This document shows positions 17,652-25,281 of a stretch of 64,000 bases of DNA, in pieces (the stretch's first letter is position 1; each line of letters begins with the position of its first letter). The DNA lies in contig NZ_JAJOZR010000012.1 of assembly GCF_021168455.1 (NCBI RefSeq), forward strand, positions 62,001 through 126,000, read 5' to 3'. This DNA is from Ferranicluibacter quercicola (lineage in GTDB: Bacteria > Pseudomonadota > Alphaproteobacteria > Rhizobiales > Rhizobiaceae). The notes under the pieces are model-generated. The model did no database searches, was not told the DNA's origin, and worked only from the letters and a program-made list of their open reading frames with translations. The position numbers and the translations under genes were made by a program.

Positions 17652-18259
17652 TCGCTAGCAGTCCTGTTGGGCGCGATGTCACGCGAAAGAAGGGAGAAGA
17701 TCAGGTGGTCGCGCCACTGCCCATTGATCTTGAGATACTCACGCAGATAGCCTTCGCGGTGAAAGCCGGCCTTTTCAAGGAGCCTGATGCTCCTGTCGTT
17801 TTCCGGAATACAGGCTGCCTCGATACGGTGCAACTGAAGGGTCGAAAAGATGTAGGGGATGGAGAGCCGGACCGCCGCGGCCATGTGCCCCTGACCGGCA
17901 AAGCGCTCGCCCATCCAGTAGCCGATCATGCAGCATTGCGCCGCCCCGCGCCTGATATAGCCGATGGTGAGGCCGCCCAGCAGCGTCTCGGTATCACGCG
18001 CAAAGACGAAGAGGGGAATGGCCTGGCCGGAGTGGAATTCCTGCTCGCTGCGGATGGCACGGGCGCGAAAAGCGCTCTCGGTCATCTCTTCCGCCCGCCA
18101 GGTCGGCTCCCACGGCTCGAGGAAAGGCCGGCTTTCCCGGCGCAGCGCGAACCATTGCCGGTAGTCGGAGCCGCGCGGCAGGCGCAGCAGATGCGTGTCG
18201 CTCTCGATCCTGACCGGGTCCGGCTGCCGTGACAGAAACCGAAACACCGATCGTGTCAT
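17648..18259 (-). CDS. GNAT N-acetyltransferase (RimJ-like)
   Basis: 203 residues with a GNAT fold of the RimJ/RimL type: LRLPRGSDYRQWFALRRES at the start, LLGGLTIGYIRRGAAQ as the central strands, GYWMGERFAGQGHMAAAVRL as the acetyl-CoA loop (the R/Q-x-x-G-x-G/A motif as FAGQGHM), and RIEAACIPENDRSIRLLEKAGFHREGYLREYLKING at the end. These enzymes acetylate protein N-termini, ribosomal proteins or small molecules; the substrate is not predictable. It lies 78 bases after the M16 peptidase and overlaps the GGDEF/EAL gene, inside the thrC operon. Confidence 0.9.
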   Translation of the reverse strand: MTRSVFRFLSRQPDPVRIESDTHLLRLPRGSDYRQWFALRRESRPFLEPWEPTWRAEEMTESAFRARAIRSEQEFHSGQAIPLFVFARDTETLLGGLTIGYIRRGAAQCCMIGYWMGERFAGQGHMAAAVRLSIPYIFSTLQLHRIEAACIPENDRSIRLLEKAGFHREGYLREYLKINGQWRDHLIFSLLSRDIAPNRTASE

Positions 18260-18337
18260 GAAAACCTCCGCCGGGGTCGCATATCGGGCCGGGATCGCAG
18301 TTAGAAACGGTGCCGGCGGGAAGACGCCGGACCGGGT

Positions 18338-19639
18338 TCAGCCGTTCGCCGCCCGCGGCAGGGCCGTGTCGCGGGTCAGTCCGCCGAGAATATCCGCCAT
18401 CGGCGCCAGCTTGTCGACGGGGCCGATGGCCGAAAGCGTCGGCACGGTTTCGAAGAACAGGCGGCCGGCAAGATCGGTCAGTCGCTCGACCGTGATGCCG
18501 GACAGCCGGTCCATCAGCTCCTCGTTGGGGATCGGGCGGCCGTAGAGCATCATCTGCCGGGCGATCTGGCCGGCGCGGGCCGCGGGGCTTTCCTGCCCCA
18601 TCAGCAGCTGCGCGCGGATCTGCGCGCGGGCGCGGTCGATTTCCTGTTGATCGATATGATCGGCCGACTTGCGCAGCTCCTCTATGATGACGGGCATCAG
18701 CTCCGGCAGGTTCTCGCCGCCCGTCGCGGCGTGGACGCCGAAGATGCCGGTGTCGGAAAAGCCCCAGTGGAACGCATAGACCGAATAGCAGAGGCCGCGA
18801 TGCTCGCGCACTTCCTGGAAAAGCCGCGAGGACATGCCGCCGCCCAGAATATTGGCGAGGATCTGCGAGCAGTAGAAATCGCGGCCATGATAGGCCTTGC
18901 CCTCGAAACCGAGCAGGACCTGCGCATCCATCAGGTCGCGGTCCTCGCGGGTGTCGCCGCCGGTGTAGCGGGCCTTTTCGATCAGCGGCGCTTCCGCCGG
19001 CTGCTGCGGCAGGCTGGCGAAGCGTTCCTGCACCTGCGCCACGAAGGCATCGTGATCGACCGCACCGGCACCCACGACGAACATGCGGTCGGTGGTGTAG
19101 TTGCGCCCGAGATAGGTGCGGATCTGGTCGGCGGAAAACGACATGACCGTTTCGGGCGTGCCGAGGATCGGCCGGCCGACGATCTGGTCGGCAAAGGCGG
19201 TTTCGGCGAAGCGGTCGAACACCACGTCGTCGGGCATGTCGTTCGCCGCGCCGATCTCCTGCAGGATGACGTTCTTCTCGCGCTCCAGCTCTTCCTCGTC
19301 GAAGGACGATTCCGTCAGGATGTCGGCGAGGATGTCGATGGCGAGCGCCGTGTCGTCCTTCAGCACGCGGGCGTAATAGGAGGTCGTCTCGGTCGAGGTC
19401 GCGGCATTGACCTCGCCGCCGACATTCTCGATCTGCTCGGCGATATCGCGCGCGGAGCGCGACGCCGTTCCCTTGAAGGCCATGTGCTCCAGAAGATGCG
19501 CGATGCCGTGCTCTTCGATGGTCTCGTCGCGGGAGCCGGACTTGATCCACGTGCCGAGCGCGACGCTTTCCAGGTGCGGCATGGTTTCGGTCACGACCGT
19601 CAGCCCGGAGGCAAGCCGGGTGCACTCAACTTTCATCAT
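18338..19639 (-). CDS. M16 family zinc metallopeptidase (processing-peptidase-like)
   Basis: 433 residues, a single-chain member of the pitrilysin/mitochondrial processing peptidase family. The inverted zinc motif H-x-x-E-H is His48, Glu51 and His52 in HLLEHMAFKGT; the distal glutamate lies in EREKNVILQEIGAANDMPDD. The C-terminal half-domain keeps the ILGGGMSSRLFQEVREHRGL segment that forms the second half of the clam-shell. The gene starts 15 bases after the thrC stop, the thrC-M16 order known from rhizobia. The location is probably cytosolic, as no signal peptide is visible. Confidence 0.94.
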   Translation of the reverse strand: MMKVECTRLASGLTVVTETMPHLESVALGTWIKSGSRDETIEEHGIAHLLEHMAFKGTASRSARDIAEQIENVGGEVNAATSTETTSYYARVLKDDTALAIDILADILTESSFDEEELEREKNVILQEIGAANDMPDDVVFDRFAETAFADQIVGRPILGTPETVMSFSADQIRTYLGRNYTTDRMFVVGAGAVDHDAFVAQVQERFASLPQQPAEAPLIEKARYTGGDTREDRDLMDAQVLLGFEGKAYHGRDFYCSQILANILGGGMSSRLFQEVREHRGLCYSVYAFHWGFSDTGIFGVHAATGGENLPELMPVIIEELRKSADHIDQQEIDRARAQIRAQLLMGQESPAARAGQIARQMMLYGRPIPNEELMDRLSGITVERLTDLAGRLFFETVPTLSAIGPVDKLAPMADILGGLTRDTALPRAANG

Positions 19640-19654
19640 CGGTCTTTCTGCGCA

Positions 19655-21061
19655 CTAGGTCCGGATACGGGCGTGCTCGCCGATATAGGCCTCGACGGCT
19701 TTCAGCTCGGGATCCAGAATGTCGAAGCGCTCCTCCCTGTCCATCAGGTCAGCAAGCCACGTCGGAAGCGCCGGGTCAATACCGCAGGCCGATTTTACTG
19801 CGGCGGGAAATTTCGCGGGGTGCGCGGTGGCCAGCGTCACCATAGGTGCGTTGGGTTTCATATGCTTGGCGGCGACGAAGGCGCCGATGGCGCTGTGCGG
19901 ATCGAAGAGATAGCCGGTCTCCTCCAGCGTGGCGCGGATGGTTTCCGCCACTTGCTTTTCCGTCGCGCGTCCGGCGCGGAAGAGGCCGCGGATCATCGTC
20001 AGCGCCTTGTCCTCGATCGCGAAGGCGCCCGACTGCTTCAGCCCGCCCATGGCGGCGCGCACCTTGCCCGCGTCCCGGTCGAAGGCCTCGAACAGCAGGC
20101 GTTCGAAGTTCGAGGAGATCTGGATGTCCATCGAGGGCGAGGTCGTCGCGCGCACGTCGCGCATCTCGTAGCGCCCGGTCTTCAGCGTGCGGGCGAGAAT
20201 GTCGTTCTCGTTGGTGGCGACCACGAGCCGCGCGATCGGCAGCCCCATCTTCATGGCCACGTAGCCCGCGAAGATATCGCCGAAATTGCCGGTGGGCACG
20301 GTGAACGAGATCTTCCTGTCCGGCCCGCCCAGCGCCACTGCCGTCGTGAAATAATAGACGATCTGGGACATGATGCGCGCCCAGTTGATCGAATTGACGC
20401 CCGACAGATGCACGCGATCGCGGAACGGCCCGTCGTTGAACATGTCTTTGACCAGCGTCTGGCAATCGTCGAAATTGCCGCGGATGGCGATCGCATGCAC
20501 GTTGGAAGCCTTGGACGTCGTCATCTGGTGCTGCTGCACCGGCGAGACCTTGCCGTGGGGAAACAGGATGAAGATATCGGTGCGGTCGCGCCCGGCAAAG
20601 GCGTCGATCGCAGCACCCCCCGTGTCGCCCGAGGTCGCGCCGACGATGGTGGCGCGCGCGTTGCGGGTCGCCAGCACATGGTCCATCAGCCGCGCCAGCA
20701 GCTGCATCGCCACGTCCTTGAAGGCGAGTGTCGAGCCGTGGAACAGCTCCATGACGAAGGCGTTCGGCCCGGTCTGCACGATCGGCACCACGGCCGGGTG
20801 CCGGAAGGTCGCATAGGCCTCGTCGATCATGCCGCGCAGCGTCGCATCCTCGATCTCGCCATCGACGAAGAGCTTGAGAATGCGGAAGGCGACCTCCTGG
20901 TAGGAGAGGCCGCGCAGGTTCCGGATCTCGCGCTTCGACAGGGCCGGCCATGTCTCCGGCACGTAGAGCCCGCCATCGCGCGCAAGGCCCGCCATCAGGG
21001 CGTCGCTGAAACCGAGCGCAGGGGCCTCGCCCCGGGTCGAAACATACTTCACGTTCGTCAT
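19655..21061 (-). CDS. thrC: Threonine synthase
   Basis: 468 residues, the long (yeast/E. coli-type) PLP-dependent threonine synthase that turns O-phosphohomoserine into threonine and phosphate. MTNVKYVSTRGEAPALGFSD is the typical start. The PLP lysine is in ELFHGSTLAFKDVAMQLL, the phosphate-binding loop is ATSGDTGGAAIDAFAG, and TVPTGNFGDIFAGYVA contributes further cofactor contacts. The frame stays open 17 residues further upstream, but the family start fits ATG 21061, preceded by ACGAGG. It is first in the operon thrC - M16 peptidase - GNAT - GGDEF/EAL. Confidence 0.96.
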   Translation of the reverse strand: MTNVKYVSTRGEAPALGFSDALMAGLARDGGLYVPETWPALSKREIRNLRGLSYQEVAFRILKLFVDGEIEDATLRGMIDEAYATFRHPAVVPIVQTGPNAFVMELFHGSTLAFKDVAMQLLARLMDHVLATRNARATIVGATSGDTGGAAIDAFAGRDRTDIFILFPHGKVSPVQQHQMTTSKASNVHAIAIRGNFDDCQTLVKDMFNDGPFRDRVHLSGVNSINWARIMSQIVYYFTTAVALGGPDRKISFTVPTGNFGDIFAGYVAMKMGLPIARLVVATNENDILARTLKTGRYEMRDVRATTSPSMDIQISSNFERLLFEAFDRDAGKVRAAMGGLKQSGAFAIEDKALTMIRGLFRAGRATEKQVAETIRATLEETGYLFDPHSAIGAFVAAKHMKPNAPMVTLATAHPAKFPAAVKSACGIDPALPTWLADLMDREERFDILDPELKAVEAYIGEHARIRT

Positions 21062-21351
21062 CCTCGTTTCGTGCCGCGCGGCGACGGTGGACACGTCCCG
21101 AACGCGCGGCACGTGACGCTCAAGTTCGGGCGGGGCTTACAAAAAAGACCGGAACGCGCGCGAGTCCAATCGATTTTCCGGCGCGCCGCTGCTATAGACC
21201 ATCGCCGCAGCACTGGAAAGCCTGCCTTTGAGCAGGGTGTCCGGGGCTGTGCAACGGCCGTCCGCCTGCGGGCGGTGGCAATGTTGGCCGTCGGCAGACG
21301 GCGACGGACAGGCGCCGTGAGAGCGCGGGCAGCGACAGGGGGTCGGATCGA

Positions 21352-21912
21352 ATGGTGGGTCATACAGTCAGCCGCATCGCGGCATTTGCAGGTCTTCTGG
21401 CGCTTGCCGGCTGCAATACGCCGGACACGGGCGGCGCGATCGACGCGGGCGCCAGCGCGGCATCCGCCACGCCCGCCGTCATCCAGGCGAAGTGCCCGCA
21501 GGTCTTCATGCGCGATGCCACCTCGGTCTACCGCACCTATGCGAAAGGCGCCAAGGACGACCCGACGCAGATCATCTACCAGGCCTCGCTCGTGGACTCG
21601 ACGCGCCAGTGCGTGCAGAGCGATACGACCCTGACGGTCAATGTCGTGGTCCAGGGCCGCGTCACCACGGGTCCGGCCGGCGGCCCCGGCACGATCAACC
21701 TGCCCATCCGCGTCACCGCGAGCGACGAGAACAACACGCTGTTCTCCGAAGTGACCCAGCTGCCCGTCACCGTCCAGGCCGGCACCGGCGCCCAGCAGTT
21801 CATCTTCACCAAATCCGCCCCCATCAACGGCGGCGCCGGCGACTTCGCCAAGGTCTATGTCGGCTTCGACACGGCCCCGGCCGCGGCTGCGCCGAAGAAG
21901 AAGCGGAAGTAG
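21352..21912 (+). CDS. Hypothetical lipoprotein
   Basis: 186 residues. A signal peptide ends in the lipobox L-A-G-C at residue 21, so lipid attachment is predicted. The mature part (about 45-175) is a beta-rich single domain with KCPQVFMRDATSVYRTYAKG, SLVDSTRQCV and RVTTGPAGGPGTINLPIRVT, and ends in an Ala/Pro/Lys tail. I believe it is conserved in rhizobia but know of no function. The region 21062-21351 upstream, between it and divergent thrC, carries no gene. Confidence 0.8.
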   Translation: MVGHTVSRIAAFAGLLALAGCNTPDTGGAIDAGASAASATPAVIQAKCPQVFMRDATSVYRTYAKGAKDDPTQIIYQASLVDSTRQCVQSDTTLTVNVVVQGRVTTGPAGGPGTINLPIRVTASDENNTLFSEVTQLPVTVQAGTGAQQFIFTKSAPINGGAGDFAKVYVGFDTAPAAAAPKKKRK

Positions 21913-21994
21913 GCAAGCGAGACGAGCGCGGTCGCCCGAAAGGCCGCGCGCCTTGTCAGGCGCCTGTGTCGCCGCTCGCGGCGCCCGGGCCCGA

Positions 21995-22690
21995 TCAGTC
22001 CCCAAGCTCCTCCGACCATTCCGCCAGCGCCGCGATGGTGGCGGGCAGGGCGGTCATGCGGGAGATGACAGTTTCGGCGCCGGCTTCCGTCAGCGCGTCG
22101 GCATGCGAGGGGTAGCTGTGCGAGGCGCCGGTGAAGCCGATGACGCGCATGCCGGCCGAGCGGGCGCCGTGGACGCCGTGCACGGAATCCTCCACCACGA
22201 TCACCCGCGACGGATCGATGCCCATCTGGGCCGCACCATGCAGGAAGATATCCGGCTTCGGCTTCACCCTGTCCTCGCCGAGGTCGCGGGCGGAAAAGAT
22301 GTTGCGGCCGAAGAGGTCCTTCAGGCCGACCTTGCCGAGCATCATCGCCAGCCGCTCGGAGGTCGAGTTCGAGCAGACGCATTTCTTCAGCCGGATCTGC
22401 GACAGCGCCGCCTTGACGCCTTCGATGATCTCGACGTCGTCCTTCAGCCGCTGTTCGAGGATCTCGCTGTGGCGCGAGATGAGGCTTGCCGACAGCGGGA
22501 TCGTTGCCTCGCGCTCGACGGCCAGCAGCGTGTTCTGCCACGTCATCCCGGCATAACGCTCCGCCATCTCCTCGGTCGAGATCGGATACCCCGCCTCCGT
22601 CAGCAGCGCCGCCTCGACTTCGGACGCGATGATCTCTGAATCGACGAGCACGCCGTCGCAATCGAAAATGATGAGGTCGATACCGGACAT
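21995..22690 (-). CDS. HAD-superfamily phosphatase (beta-phosphoglucomutase-like subfamily)
   Basis: 231 residues. Motif I is IIFDCDGVLVDSE (nucleophile Asp near 9 and acid/base Asp near 11), motif II SNSTSERL, motif III the lysine in VKPKPDIFL, and motif IV VIVVEDSVHGVHGARSAGM. The alpha-helical cap between motifs I and II is the type seen in beta-phosphoglucomutase/phosphoglycolate phosphatase-like enzymes. Substrate unknown. I chose the ATG at 22690 because the catalytic motif follows within 8 residues; neither it nor the codon at 22711 has a clear ribosome site. Confidence 0.9.
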   Translation of the reverse strand: MSGIDLIIFDCDGVLVDSEIIASEVEAALLTEAGYPISTEEMAERYAGMTWQNTLLAVEREATIPLSASLISRHSEILEQRLKDDVEIIEGVKAALSQIRLKKCVCSNSTSERLAMMLGKVGLKDLFGRNIFSARDLGEDRVKPKPDIFLHGAAQMGIDPSRVIVVEDSVHGVHGARSAGMRVIGFTGASHSYPSHADALTEAGAETVISRMTALPATIAALAEWSEELGD

Positions 22691-22806
22691 GGGGGACAAT
22701 CTCTGATGCATGGGGAATGCCCGCGCTTTACACGAGGGGGCGGCGGGGGACAATGCGGCGGGCGATGGAAACTGGAGGGAGATGCACTGCGCTTAGGGCG
22801 ACCAGC

Positions 22807-23148
22807 TCACGGATACTGCTCCATGAGGGCCGAAACGGCGCGCTCGAGTTGTGGAATCTCGTCAATGATGACGCTCCACAAGATCGGGTCGGAAAGTCCG
22901 TGATACTCATGACGTATAACGTTTCCGATCGTCTTCACCCGCTGCCAGGGGATCTCGGGACGTGTTGCTCGCACGTCATCCGGGAGAGATCGGCTTGCTT
23001 CGGATATGATCTCGATGGCCCTTTGCAACGCGTGCCTGAGCATCCAGTCCGAACTGTAATCCTGTATCGTCTTACCCGCGGCGGCTGTCTGAATTCCAAT
23101 AATCGCAGCATTCATGTCATCAAGTGCATGCCGGAAGTCACGTGCCAC
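22807..23148 (-). CDS. hepT: HepT-like toxin (HEPN/DUF86)
   Basis: 113 residues, all-helical. The HEPN RNase-type motif is seen as GNVIRHEYHGLSD: the H-x-Y pair (H-E-Y) is present, while the arginine that usually precedes it by 4-6 residues is replaced or shifted. In HepT/MntA systems the nucleotidyltransferase partner blocks this toxin by adding AMP to the tyrosine of this motif. It shares one base with the partner gene and follows it. It has lower GC than its neighbours. Confidence 0.82.
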   Translation of the reverse strand: MARDFRHALDDMNAAIIGIQTAAAGKTIQDYSSDWMLRHALQRAIEIISEASRSLPDDVRATRPEIPWQRVKTIGNVIRHEYHGLSDPILWSVIIDEIPQLERAVSALMEQYP

Positions 23149-23456
23149 TAGAACACCCTGAGAGCAGAGGCCTCGATGTCGGCTTTCAACCTGGGGTGAA
23201 GCCCATCTCGGGTCGTTATATCGACCGGAGATTCCAAACGCTCTTCCAGCATCAGTTTTATGCCGATGAGATCGAATGCGTTAAATCGACTTGCCGGGTC
23301 GTAGTCGATGAAAAGATCAATGTCGCTTGATGCGTTAGCCTCGTCCCGCGCAACGGAGCCGTAGACGTAAAGCGATGTAGCTCCACAGGAGCGCACCGCC
23401 TCGGCGTCGTCGCGGAGGCGCTCCATGACATGTCTTCGATCAAGGCGCGTTTTCAT
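23148..23456 (-). CDS. mntA: MntA-type nucleotidyltransferase antitoxin
   Basis: 102 residues with the minimal nucleotidyltransferase fold: LYVYGSVARDEANASSDIDL carries the G-S-x(n)-S-D-x-D metal and nucleotide motif, and VDITTRDGL near the end provides the third acidic residue. Such proteins are antitoxins that modify and silence the HepT toxin of the adjacent gene. It is first in the two-gene unit, divergent from ccrM with about 145 bases between the starts. Confidence 0.85.
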   Translation of the reverse strand: MKTRLDRRHVMERLRDDAEAVRSCGATSLYVYGSVARDEANASSDIDLFIDYDPASRFNAFDLIGIKLMLEERLESPVDITTRDGLHPRLKADIEASALRVF

Positions 23457-23534
23457 AAAAGCAAGCTTACCGCAAAGCGCGTTCCTTTTCCATCCGTCGG
23501 TTTTTCGCGCAAGTTTTCCGCCTCTTCAGCCTTT

Positions 23535-23582
23535 GGTAACCAAACTCGGTAACCATAGCAGCAGAATTTGTGTCCCAGAGTC
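23535..23582 (+). promoter_or_regulatory. Direct repeat and GANTC site upstream of ccrM
   Basis: GGTAACC occurs twice (23535-23541 and 23548-23554) at 13-base spacing; the second runs on to GTAACCAT, one base from the TTAACCAT half-site described for CtrA in alphaproteobacteria. GAGTC at 23578-23582 is a CcrM (GANTC) target. Cell-cycle control of ccrM by CtrA and by methylation is known in Caulobacter; that these sites act likewise here is inference. Confidence 0.35.
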
Positions 23583-23601
23583 AGCGTATCAGCGAGTAGT
23601 C

Positions 23602-24741
23602 ATGGTGTCCCTGAAGTCTTCCGTCGTTTTGTCTGCTGAAATCTCCCCCGCCGCTGCTGGCGGGTGGCTCGACACCATCATCAAGGGCGATTGCGTGTCC
23701 GCCCTAGAAAAGCTGCCCGACAATTCGGTGGATGTCGTCTTCGCCGATCCGCCCTACAACCTGCAGCTCGGCGGTGCCCTGCACCGTCCGGATCAGTCGC
23801 TGGTCGATGCCGTCGACGATGCGTGGGACCAGTTCGCCTCCTTCGAGGCGTATGATGCCTTCACCCGCGCCTGGCTGCTCGCCTGCCGCCGCGTGCTGAA
23901 GCCCAACGGCACGCTGTGGGTCATCGGTTCCTACCACAACATCTTCCGCGTCGGCGCGATCCTGCAGGACCTGAACTTCTGGATCCTCAACGACATCGTC
24001 TGGCGCAAGACCAACCCGATGCCGAACTTCAAGGGACGCCGGTTCCAGAACGCGCATGAGACGCTGATCTGGGCGAGCCCGAGCGCCAAGGGCAAGGGCT
24101 ACACCTTCAACTACGACGCCCTGAAGGCGGCGAACGACGACGTGCAGATGCGCTCCGACTGGGTGTTCCCGATCTGCTCGGGCGGCGAGCGTCTGAAGGA
24201 CGAAAACGGCGACAAGGTCCACCCGACCCAGAAGCCGGAAGCGCTGCTTGCCCGCGTCATGATGGCCTCCACCCGGCCGGGCGATGTCGTGCTGGATCCG
24301 TTCTTCGGCTCGGGCACCACGGGCGCCGTCGCCAAGCGCCTCGGCCGGCATTATGTCGGCGTCGAGCGCGAGCAGACCTATATCGACGCGGCCCGTGCCC
24401 GCATCGCGGCGGTCGAGCCGCTGGGCGGTGCCACATTGTCGGTCATGACCGGCAAGCGCGCCGAACCCCGCGTCGCCTTCAACGTGCTGGTGGAAAGCGG
24501 CCTCATCAAGCCCGGCGCCGTCCTCACCGATGCCCGCCGCCGCCACAGCGCCATCGTGCGCGCCGACGGCACGCTCGCCTCGGGCGGCGAGGCCGGCTCC
24601 ATCCACCGCCTCGGCGCCAGGGTGCAGGGCCTCGACGCCTGCAACGGCTGGACCTTCTGGCACTACGACGACGGCGGCGTGCTGCGGCCGATCGACGACC
24701 TGCGCACCGTCATTCGCGCGGACATGGCGCGGCTGGGGTGA
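23602..24741 (+). CDS. ccrM: Cell-cycle DNA adenine methyltransferase (GANTC)
   Basis: 379 residues, a beta-class N6-adenine methyltransferase. The catalytic motif is FADPPYNLQLGGALHRPDQS (DPPY near residue 50), and the S-adenosylmethionine motif comes later in DPFFGSGTTGAVAKRLGRHY (F-x-G-x-G). The C-terminal domain of about 90 residues (VLVESGLIKPGAVLTDARRR, LGARVQGLDACNGWTFWHY) is the RAMA-like part specific to CcrM and to solitary GANTC methylases. CcrM methylates GANTC late in replication and times gene expression. ATG 23602 matches the family start; the frame stays open upstream without a protein-like sequence. Confidence 0.95.
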   Translation: MVSLKSSVVLSAEISPAAAGGWLDTIIKGDCVSALEKLPDNSVDVVFADPPYNLQLGGALHRPDQSLVDAVDDAWDQFASFEAYDAFTRAWLLACRRVLKPNGTLWVIGSYHNIFRVGAILQDLNFWILNDIVWRKTNPMPNFKGRRFQNAHETLIWASPSAKGKGYTFNYDALKAANDDVQMRSDWVFPICSGGERLKDENGDKVHPTQKPEALLARVMMASTRPGDVVLDPFFGSGTTGAVAKRLGRHYVGVEREQTYIDAARARIAAVEPLGGATLSVMTGKRAEPRVAFNVLVESGLIKPGAVLTDARRRHSAIVRADGTLASGGEAGSIHRLGARVQGLDACNGWTFWHYDDGGVLRPIDDLRTVIRADMARLG

Positions 24742-24771
24742 GGGTGTAAACCAGAGAGTTAACGCCTGCGT

Positions 24772-24914
24772 CGGCCCCTCATCCGCCTGCCGGCACCTTC
24801 TCCCCGCGGGCGGGGCGAAGGGGCGTGTGGCACCGCTTCTACCCGATTTCGAAACAACGAGCAGGGCAAGTCCCCTCTCCCCGCGCGCGGGGAGAGGGTT
24901 AGGGTGAGGGGCAG
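24772..24914. repeat. Composite palindromic intergenic element (second copy)
   Basis: Outer arms GGCCCCTCATCCGCC and GGGTGAGGGGC enclose two inner hairpins, CTTCTCCCCGCGGGCGGGGC and CCCTCTCCCCGCGCGCGGGG plus AGAGGG. It has the same plan as 10294-10464 and lies 30 bases after the ccrM stop. Confidence 0.68.
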
Positions 24915-25219
24915 CGACGGGGTGAAAAGGGGAGACACTTCCACGCCGAGGGTGGTGGTGACCTGTCGTGTCCAGATGTCACCCACCCGCCAGAATCCGC
25001 CCGCAATGTTTAAGAGAATTTAACCTCTGCGCCGCTAGTCTCATGCCTGCGATACCGCCGCGTGATCAACCACCGGCAGACCGCGATGCGGGCGGGGGTT
25101 CCGGGTGTTGCCGGAGCTCGTGCCCCAAGACGAAGCGGGACTGCGATCTGTCGACGGGAAAAGCCCGCCGACGGTCGTCTTTCCTCCGGTTTCGTACCTT
25201 CAGTCCCGGAGGAATCTGA
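24915..25219. other. Non-coding stretch between ccrM and the RTX gene
   Basis: No supported gene. It holds TTAAGAGAATTTAACC at 25010-25025 and, at 25179-25212, a hairpin whose left arm CTTTCCTCCGG is pyrimidine-rich and complementary to a Shine-Dalgarno sequence. A small RNA on the plus strand is conceivable but unproven. Confidence 0.4.
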
Positions 25220-25253
25220 AACGCCCGGCCGCTTGGAAAAGCGGCCGGGCGTT
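25220..25253. terminator. Intrinsic terminator after the RTX gene
   Basis: 15-bp perfect stem AACGCCCGGCCGCTT and its complement with a GGAA-type loop, 28 bases downstream of the RTX stop on the minus strand. The T-run is short on both strands. Confidence 0.75.
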
Positions 25254-25281
25254 GCTGTTTGGCAGGGACGGCGAAAGACCG

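Noticed and set aside
14826..17750. 974-residue open frame antisense to the GGDEF/EAL gene
   Set aside because: Composition is dominated by Ala, Arg, Gly, Glu and Asp as expected from third-position GC bias. It has no domain and mirrors a clear gene on the other strand.
18647..21634. 995-residue open frame across the M16 peptidase and thrC on the opposite strand
   Set aside because: A shadow of two well-supported genes; no ribosome site and no recognisable domain.
25010..25025. CtrA box (TTAA-n-TTAA) near the end of the ccrM region
   Set aside because: The spacing is 6 instead of 7 bases and it lies downstream of ccrM and far from the start of the RTX gene.
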